Positions 9,085 to 15,333 of a DNA stretch of 45,611 bases are shown here, one piece after another; the stretch's first letter is position 1; every line of letters begins with the position of its first letter. The position numbers were made by a program, and so were the translations under genes. The notes beneath the pieces were generated by a model, which was not told the DNA's origin, did not search any database, and saw only the letters and a list, made by a program, of their open reading frames with translations. The stretch covers positions 522,660 to 568,270 of the forward strand of contig NW_008705581.1 in NCBI RefSeq assembly GCF_000186865.1, in the 5' to 3' direction. Origin of the DNA: Aureococcus anophagefferens. Lineage: Eukaryota; Sar; Pelagophyceae; Pelagomonadales; Pelagomonadaceae.

Positions 9085-9657
9085 ATGCTCCGGTCCATCC
9101 TGCTCGCCGCCGCCGCCGTGGGCGCGCGCGGCGGCCTCTTCTCGTCGAGCGAGCGCACCTGCGAGGTGGAGTCGTGCTCAACGTGATGGACGCAGCGGCT
9201 GCCCGTGGCCGACCAGTTCGTGAAGAACGAGGACGGCGCGGAGTCCTACGGCTGCACGGTGAACTACATCCCGCACCACCCGCCGGAGCTCGTCATCAAG
9301 GCGAACGGCCGCGAGCAGGAGCGCATCTCGCTCGAGCGCTTCCGGAACCCGAACGACATCCGGCGGCTCATGGAGAGCAAGGGCTTCGCGCAGACCGACG
9401 AGTACTTTAAAAAGCAGAAGGACAAGCGCGACGTCGAGTTCGTCGCGGGCCAGGAGGCCGACGTCTACTGGCTCGACGGCGACGGCGGCAAGCACCACAG
9501 CGGCATCGCGGAGGTCGGCGCGCCGCTCATGGTCTCGACGTACGTCGGCCACAACTTCGAGGTCCAGGACGGCTTCGGCGACCCCATCATCATGTACACG
9601 GTGTCGGAGAAGGCGAGGCAACGAGTTAGCATCCCGGCGGAGACGCCGGAGCTCTAG
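9085..9657 (+). CDS. SelM/Sep15-family selenoprotein with in-frame TGA (Sec34)
   Basis: The frame starts at the ATG at 9085, passes one in-frame TGA at 9184-9186 and ends at the TAG at 9655-9657, giving 190 residues if TGA is read as selenocysteine. Residues 1-17 form a signal peptide. The sequence around the TGA is VESC-S-T-U-WTQRLP, a CxxU redox motif followed by RLPVADQFV. This lines up with the redox centre of ER selenoprotein M and Sep15. Further on, PELVIKANGREQERISLERF and a stretch ending LMESKGF match the rest of that thioredoxin-like fold. It lacks the Cys-rich N-terminal module of Sep15, so SelM type is more likely. About 85 extra C-terminal residues (from about 105) with YWLDGDGG and STYVGHNFEV resemble a VHL-beta-like sandwich. 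A SECIS follows at 9671-9742. Confidence 0.88.
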
Positions 9658-9670
9658 GACGAGAGGCCGG

Positions 9671-9742
9671 TCGCGCGGCGCGGACGATGACGGCCGCGGG
9701 CGAATTTGGCCCGCGGCCCGACCACATTCCGCCGGCGCGCAC
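9671..9742 (+). promoter_or_regulatory. SECIS element directing selenocysteine insertion
   Basis: The hairpin begins 13 bases after the stop codon. The quartet strand ATGA is at 9687-9690. A perfect 10-bp helix GGCCGCGGGC (9692-9701) pairs with GCCCGCGGCC (9709-9718), and the apical loop GAATTTG carries the conserved AA at 9703-9704. The opposing GA is at 9720-9721, for the tandem G.A pairs. ATGA and AA are 12 bases apart, as in canonical type I eukaryotic SECIS. A lower helix can form between GCGCG...GCGG upstream and CCGC...CGCGC downstream. It ends just before the stop of the convergent gene at 9752. Confidence 0.9.
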
Positions 9743-9751
9743 ACCCTAATC

Positions 9752-10837
9752 TCACGAGTCCGCTAAAACGCGAAAGAGCGCGTCGGCGACGTCGTCGCTC
9801 GGCGACGGCGCGAGCCAGGCGGGCGCGGGGAGGCCCTGGCCCTCGAGGTAGGCGACGTCGAACATCTTCGACGCGTAGCGGTGCGCGCCGTCGCATAGAA
9901 TGGTCACGACGGTGTGGCCCGGCCCCAGGTCCCTGGCGACCTCCATGGCGCCGGCGACGTTGAGCCCCGAGGAGAGGCCGAGGGCGAGCCCCTCGTTCTG
10001 GAGGAGGTCGTAGGCGCATCGCAGGCTCGCGCCGTCGTCGATCTCGTACTGCGAGTCGGGCGCGAAACCCTCGAGGTTGGCCGTGATGCGGCCCTGGCCG
10101 ACGCCCTCGGTGATACTACTCCCCTCGCTCGCCAGCGCGCCGTCGCGGTAGTAGCGGAAGATTGCCGCGCCGGGAGGATCCGTCAGGCAGATCTTCGTCC
10201 GCGCGTCGCTCGCCTCGCGAAGAAACCGCCCCGTGCCGACGAGCGTCCCGCCCGTGCCGACGGCGCAGCTGAAAGCGTCGACCGCGCCGCCGGTCTGCGC
10301 CCAGATCTCGGGGCCCGTGGACTCGTAGTGCGCGTCGCGATTCGCGGTGTTGTCGAACTGGTTGCCCCAGCACGCGCCGAGCTCCTCCGCGAGGCGGCCC
10401 GAGACCTTGATGTAGTTGTTGGCGTCCTTGTATGGGGCCGCGGGCACCTCGACCAGACGCGCGCCGAGCTGGCGCAGCGCGTCCTTCTTCTCCCGCGTCT
10501 GCGTCTCCGGAATGACAATGATCGTCCGCGCGCCGATGGTGTTGCAGACGGCCGTGAGGCCGATGCCCGTGTTGCCGGCGGTGCCGTCGACGAGCGTCCC
10601 GCCGCGCGCGAGCGCGCCGCGCGCCTGCGCTTCCTGGACTATGCCCAGAGCCGCGCGGTCCTTGACCGAACCTCCAGGATTGAGGAACTCGCACTTGCCG
10701 TAGATCTCGCAGCCCGTAGCTTCCGAAGCTCCGCGCAGGCGAATGAGAGGCGTGTTGCCGATGGCATCGATGAAGTCGCCGTAGACGCCGTTGGCGCTGA
10801 AGCGGCGGCGCGCAATGGCACCGCTGCGGGAGGCCAT
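9752..10837 (-). CDS. Cysteine synthase-like PLP enzyme, probably mitochondrial
   Basis: The 361-residue protein belongs to the fold-type II PLP family that makes cysteine from O-acetylserine and sulfide. The PLP lysine is K59 in NPGGSVKDRAA. The substrate loop GTAGNTGIG is at about 85-93, the phosphate-binding loop is GTGGTLVGTG and a later SSGLNVAGA is typical. The basic, Ser/Arg-rich start MASRSGAIARRRFSANG looks like a mitochondrial presequence. The overall form, without a CBS regulatory domain, resembles the fungal-type mitochondrial cysteine synthase branch; cystathionine beta-synthase is less likely. The ATG at 10837 is preferred to the longer reading, which has no upstream ATG context. 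GTTGCAG lies 22 bases upstream on the minus strand. Confidence 0.88.
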   Translation of the reverse strand: MASRSGAIARRRFSANGVYGDFIDAIGNTPLIRLRGASEATGCEIYGKCEFLNPGGSVKDRAALGIVQEAQARGALARGGTLVDGTAGNTGIGLTAVCNTIGARTIIVIPETQTREKKDALRQLGARLVEVPAAPYKDANNYIKVSGRLAEELGACWGNQFDNTANRDAHYESTGPEIWAQTGGAVDAFSCAVGTGGTLVGTGRFLREASDARTKICLTDPPGAAIFRYYRDGALASEGSSITEGVGQGRITANLEGFAPDSQYEIDDGASLRCAYDLLQNEGLALGLSSGLNVAGAMEVARDLGPGHTVVTILCDGAHRYASKMFDVAYLEGQGLPAPAWLAPSPSDDVADALFRVLADS

Positions 10838-10879
10838 GCTCTCTCTAGCTAAATTGAACTGCAACCCATACGGCACTCA

Positions 10880-11032
10880 AGCGGTTGCAGTGTTCAAACG
10901 TAGCCGCGACGACATGGCCATGGAGCGCGGCGGGCTGCTGCAGTAGGCTGCCCCAGCATTCGAGCGGTTGCAGGGTTCAAACATGGGCCGCGACGAAATG
11001 GAGCGCGGCGGGCTGCTGCAGGAGGCTGCCCC
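10880..11032 (+). repeat. Tandem duplication of a gene 5' end, with a resulting uORF
   Basis: Two similar units of about 70-75 bases lie at 10880-10954 and 10963-11032. Each contains GCGGTTGCAG, TTCAAAC and GAGCGCGGCGGGCTGCTGCAG. The second unit holds the real start codon of the transporter (10983). In the first, ATG at 10914 opens the reading MAMERGGLLQ and stops at TAG 10944-10946. The first unit is therefore a broken copy of the start region and now acts as a possible upstream ORF and duplicate core promoter. Confidence 0.85.
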
Positions 11033-11972
11033 GGAGCCGGCGAAGCAGCACAGAAGCCTCATCTGCACGGGCGTCGGCGCCCTGTTCTACGCGCTGTGCA
11101 ACGTCGCCATCTCGCAGACGACGGGCCGCGTGCCCAACGACCTGCTGCTGCTCTTCCGCTTCGGCGGCTTGTTCCTCGGCAGCGGTCTCGCGACGCTCGT
11201 CGTCGGCCGCGACGCGACGCAGCGGCGGAGCCGCGGCACGACCTTTTGGCTGGTGTTCGCCGGCACCGTCTCCTGGTGCATCAACGTCTTCTTCTTCGAG
11301 GCGCTCAAGCACGCGCCGCCAGGCGTCGCGACGGCCATAGTGTACATATACCCGCTGCTCGGCGCCGTCGGCGCGGCCTGCTTCCTCGGAGAGCCGCTGC
11401 CCGTGCACGCGGCCTTTACCGGCCCCGCGGCGCTCTTCGGACTCGTCGTCTGCGTCCTGGGCTGGCCGCCGGGGAGCGGCACGACGGAGGGCGGCGTCGA
11501 GCCCGTCGGCGTGCTCTGGTCCCTGCTCATCGCCTGGAGCGTGTCGTGCTTCGTGCTCTGCCAGCGCGTGCTCTCGGGCCGCGGCGACAACCCGGGCGCG
11601 CTCACGGGCGTGCGCCTCAACGCGACGCTCGGGCTCTTCGTGCTCAGCCCGTTCTACGTCGCCGTCGCGCGCTACGCGTCCGCGGCGCCGCCCGCGCGCT
11701 CCGCGGCGACGCTCGCGGGCCGCGACTACGCGTGGCTGGCGATCATGAGCCTCGCGACGAACCTGGGCCTCGGCCTCCAGACGTACGGGTTCCAGACGGC
11801 GGCGAGCCTGGAGTCCGTGGCGCTCGTGACCTACGTCGAGGTGCCCTTCGGCTACGTCCTCCAGCTCCTCATCCTCGAAGAGGCGCCGACGGCGTACCAG
11901 TGCGCCGGCTCGGCCGTCATCGTGGGCGCCTGCGCGGCGCACACGCTCCTCGACACTAGGAAAACACATTAG
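10983..11972 (+). CDS. Drug/metabolite transporter (EamA/DMT superfamily)
   Basis: The 329-residue membrane protein has about ten hydrophobic segments arranged as two EamA-like halves. The first half contains LLLLFRFGGLFLGSGLATLVV and a conserved helix with ATAIVYIYPLLGAVGAACFLGEPL. The second contains TNLGLGLQTYGFQTAASLESVALVTYVEVPFGYVLQLLILEE, the usual position of the second signature. Such proteins export or exchange small metabolites; the substrate is unknown. The start ATG 10983 lies in the second unit of the 5' tandem duplication. The stop TAG (11970-11972) overlaps the reversed stop of the convergent EF-hand gene. Confidence 0.85.
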   Translation: MGRDEMERGGLLQEAAPEPAKQHRSLICTGVGALFYALCNVAISQTTGRVPNDLLLLFRFGGLFLGSGLATLVVGRDATQRRSRGTTFWLVFAGTVSWCINVFFFEALKHAPPGVATAIVYIYPLLGAVGAACFLGEPLPVHAAFTGPAALFGLVVCVLGWPPGSGTTEGGVEPVGVLWSLLIAWSVSCFVLCQRVLSGRGDNPGALTGVRLNATLGLFVLSPFYVAVARYASAAPPARSAATLAGRDYAWLAIMSLATNLGLGLQTYGFQTAASLESVALVTYVEVPFGYVLQLLILEEAPTAYQCAGSAVIVGACAAHTLLDTRKTH

Positions 11973-13608
11973 AGGAACGTGTAGGGCGACGGCCGCGCGA
12001 GCGAGCTCGGCGCCCGGACGCGCGCGAGCGACGGCTCCCGGCGCGGCTCGTCCGGGTCGAAGCTCCGGGCCTGCCCCCGCTCGAAGGCCGCCTCGCTGAT
12101 GCCGCGGCCCGGCAGCTCGCCGTGGCGGTGCATGTCCTTGGTGCCGACGGGGTAGGGCAGCCAGGACGTGAGCTTCTCCGGCAGCGGCGGCCCCGCGTAG
12201 ACGTAGTTCGGGTGGAAGACGAGCGTCGGCTTCTCGTACTCGACGACCTCCTCGGGCCTCCGGGCCACGGAGCACAGGTCGTGGTGCTTCGGGTCGAAGA
12301 CGTTCCGCGTGAGCCTGGGCAGGACAAGAGAGCGAAATTCCCAACTTCAAAGGCTCCTAGCTCGGCCGTTTTCCACTCGTTTCGGCTAATTTTTGGACGA
12401 GCGATCATCTCTCGGAGCGCTCTCGACGCGTGGATGCTTTTTCCGGAACGGGCGCGCGCGGAACACTCCCGTTGAAGCGACGTTGAATCACCCTTGTCCT
12501 GCCCTGGCGTGAGCCGGAGCCGCGCGTCCGCGCTGTTCGCGAGCGCGTTGCGCTTTTTGGGAGGCGGCGCCTTCGCGTAGCGCCGCAGGGGCCGCGAGAT
12601 GGCGGCGTTGCGCGCCTCGGCGTGGGCGCGCGCGCGCTCCGCGCGGCCCCGCGCCTCGAGGGCCAGCAGCGAGTCGAAGGGGTCCGCCGGGAGCGCGAAG
12701 ACGTTCGGCGGCCTCCGGTGCCGCGCGGCGCGCCTTCGCAGCTTGTACTCGGGCACGCCGTAGACGCGGTGGTCCAAACCGATCCGATCCCGGAGCTCGA
12801 CGTAGACGAGGTCGACGAACTCCTCAAAGTCCATGGTGCCCGAGCCGTCCTTGTCGACGCGGTCGAAGAGCTTTCTCACCTCGTCGTCGTCGAAGGCCAG
12901 CGGGTGCTTCAGATCCAGCAGCAGCTCCTGGAGCTCCTTGACGTCGATGAACCCGGACCGGTCGTCGTCGACGCGGTCGAAGATCTTGCGGAACTTGGCG
13001 AGCTCCTCGGGGAGCCAGTTGCCGTCGCTCACGAGCTCGACGTCGTAGGTTAACGTGGAAGGCCTCGTCCGGAACCAGCGCGTGGGCTTCACGGCCAAAA
13101 TCTTCGCTTTGCGCCAGATGCCCGCGTGGTGGAGCTCGACCGTGTCGCCGACCTCGGGGAAGTACTCGCGCTCGCACGTCGCGAGCTGCCGCTCGCGCGC
13201 GGCGCGCGTCGACGCGCCCGCGTGGCCGCGCGGGCTCGCGAGCCCGAAGACCCGAGGCTCGGGCTCGGCGAAGGGGCTCTCGCCGGAGTGCGTCGAGTCG
13301 AGGGACTGGTGGCTGCTGCCCTCCTCGGAATCTAAGCCGTAGATGTCCTTCTTCAGCGCGCTCCGGAGGCGCCGCGTCTCCGCCGTGTGCGTGTAGGCCA
13401 GCGCGCCGCTCTGCTGGCTCGTCTGGCTCGCCGTCTCGAACTCGGACGCGTCGCGCACCTCCCAGGACTCGCGCCGACCGTCCCGCGTCTTCGAGTCGCG
13501 CGACGCCCGCTCCGCGTTCGACTCGGCGAGCTCGCTCCGCGACTTGATGGCCGGCCCGCGCACGGCGGCGCGGTTCTCGTACTTGCGGTCCATGACGATG
13601 TGCGCCAT
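11969..13608 (-). CDS. EF-hand calcium-binding protein with one introner
   Basis: The minus-strand exons are 13608-12515 and 12314-11969, which splice to 479 residues. The N-terminal third is charged and low complexity. A tudor/SH3-like stretch (FPEVGDTVELHHAGIWRKAKIL) lies at about 150-195. Two adjacent EF-hands follow, with loops at 214-225 (D214, D216, S218, G219, E225) and 252-263 (D252, D254, S256, G257, E263), so calcium binding is likely. The C-terminal part after the introner (PNYVYAGPPLPEKLTSWLPYPVGTKD in shortened form) has no recognised domain. The introner is GC-AG at phase 2. Confidence 0.82.
12315..12506 (+). mobile_element. Introner family A, copy A3, in a minus-strand gene (intron 12315-12514)
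   Basis: The 192-bp element is flanked by GCGTGAGC at 12307-12314 and 12507-12514. In gene sense the duplication reads GCTCACGC, giving a GC donor. The element starts CAGGGCAGGACAAG and ends with CTTGTCCTGCCCAG. The interior is antisense relative to the gene. Excision of 200 nt at phase 2 restores LRLTRNVFD. Confidence 0.95.
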
Positions 13609-13705
13609 CGTTTTGTGTTCTGTGTTTCAGGCTCGGGCTTCGCGGACGACGCCGCCGAGACCACCTCTATGCACTCATCGTTCCACCATCATCGAGCGCT
13701 AACAA

Positions 13706-13731
13706 AGCGGCAACATTGGCTCATTGCCGCT
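13706..13731. repeat. Perfect 8-bp inverted repeat in a divergent promoter
   Basis: AGCGGCAA (13706-13713) and TTGCCGCT (13724-13731) are separated by ten bases. They lie in the 143-base space between the divergent starts at 13608 and 13752. The pair could be a dimeric regulator site or a 5' UTR hairpin of the plus-strand gene. Confidence 0.4.
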
Positions 13732-13751
13732 AATGAAATGGGCTGCCGCAG

Positions 13752-15238
13752 ATGTCCATGAAGCGCTCCCATGCGCGCCTCGTGTCGCGTGGTCCCAGCC
13801 TCGGCAACGTCGACCCCGAAAGCGCACTCCTCGCGTCGCTCGATCATGTCGACGAGCTCGTGGCGAGCGCCGAGGCACGCTGCGCCGGAGGCTCAGATCT
13901 GACTCCCGATGCACGCGCGAGGATCTCCGGCAGCGTCGCGGGCTTGGCGCGGCTTCTGCGCCTGCGCCCCGCGGACGAGTCCACGACGACGAAACGTGCC
14001 AAGGCGGCTGTGACCGTCGACGACGGCGCGTTCGTTGCCGGTTCCACGCTGCGCTTCCTGCCGCGAGCGTCCTGTCGCAGTCGCTGTCCTACCTATCGGC
14101 GCGCGACTTCATGAATGTAGACTGCGTGAAGCTCTTCCGCGAGGGCGGCGCGGAGGCGGTGTGCGCTCGCGCGGTCGAAAAGGCCTGCAGCGCCGCTCTC
14201 AAACGGCACACGTCGCTGACCTGCTTCGCGGGCCGGATCCTCGAAGACCGCCGCGCATGGATGGTGCTCGCCGCGCTCGAGGGGGCGATCTTGGGCCTCG
14301 TGGCCTTCAAAAAGTCTTTGCCGGAATCTGGAGCGAAGCAGCTGATGACTCGCGCCGAGTGCGAAGCTCACATGGCGGGTCTGGACATTTACTCGGGCCG
14401 CGCGAACGAGTCCTTCATCAGCGCGTACCTTCTATGCCTCGCGGAGCGCCCAGACTGCGTCGCGACCGAGTATCCCAGCTATTATTCCACGACAGGCCTC
14501 CGAATGAAAGAGTTAGAGGATTCTTGCAAGGAGTTCATTCAGTGTGGCGATTCGAGGAATATGCCAGACGATACGCCCGAGGAAATGCGTAAGCGATGCG
14601 AGTCGATACTGTTTTTCGAGTGCATCGCAGCCGCTACTGAGTCGATGACCACCGCGACACTTTCAGATCGCGGAGATGTGCTTACCGCCCTTCTCGAACT
14701 TTTCTGGAATGTCATTTTTGAACTGGAGGACTATCATGACGACGGGTCGGACTCTCTTCGAAGGCGGCGGGACATGACCGCCATCAAATTATTTATCGCG
14801 CTCGCGAAAGTCGCGCGTGCCTTCGCAAATGTGAGCAACAGATTCGCTCTATATTTCCTCCAAGATTTGCCCAGATTCAGCACACTCTGCGGCGGAGGCC
14901 AATGCATACCAGAAATACTCGCGGATCTTGACGTCCAATGGCTCTTGAATGATTTTTTTGTCTCATTTTCCAGGGATAAAACGTCATCCAGGATTGATCT
15001 CATTTTCACATATATGCTCAGTTTGAGACATGAAATAAATATGGACTTCAAATTACTCGTCGAGCTCGGTGCACTCGAGGCCGCTGAGCTTCTCACGCAG
15101 CCCGAGTACCGCATGCAGCACGGATTCAAATGCCGCTCCAGATACGAGGACTTCAAGACGATGCTTCTCGAATCTGTCAATGAGCCCGAGCAGGCTCGGA
15201 GCCCCAGCCCCAGCTACGGGTCCCACGATGACTATTGA
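13752..15238 (+). CDS. Hypothetical protein, AT-richer than neighbours, with a frame break or tiny intron near 14034-14080
   Basis: Two frames must be joined. The first, from ATG 13752 (or 13758), is MKRSHARLVSRG...VDDGAF. The second runs to TGA/TAG-free coding until 15236-15238. One way to join them is a 47-nt GT-AG intron at 14034-14080 (phase 0). Alternatively a one-base slip near 14062 would give the continuous FLPASVLSQSLSYLSARDF, which looks like an F-box core. The protein is roughly 480-495 residues. The second half is Leu/Phe-rich and helical, with many Cys and no recognised domain. From about 14300 on, base composition and codon choice are clearly less GC-biased than in every other gene here. 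A divergent or transferred gene is possible. Function unknown. Confidence 0.6.
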
Positions 15239-15333
15239 GATCGCGTTCTAAGGCATAGGCCTAGACTTCCAGCGAGAAATGGCTCCAAGTGCTCACGAGG
15301 TAAACATGCTGTTCAAAGTAGAAGCCTCTCACG

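Noticed and set aside
9166..9195. A 30-nt GT-AG intron that would remove the in-frame TGA of the selenoprotein gene
   Set aside because: It would delete the Cys and Sec of the conserved redox motif that aligns with SelM/Sep15, and it would leave the SECIS unexplained. Selenocysteine readthrough fits all the evidence better.
10967..10985. A tRNA T-arm, suggested by GGTTCAAAC
   Set aside because: No acceptor, D or anticodon stems can be built around it, and the same words occur in the tandemly duplicated gene start.
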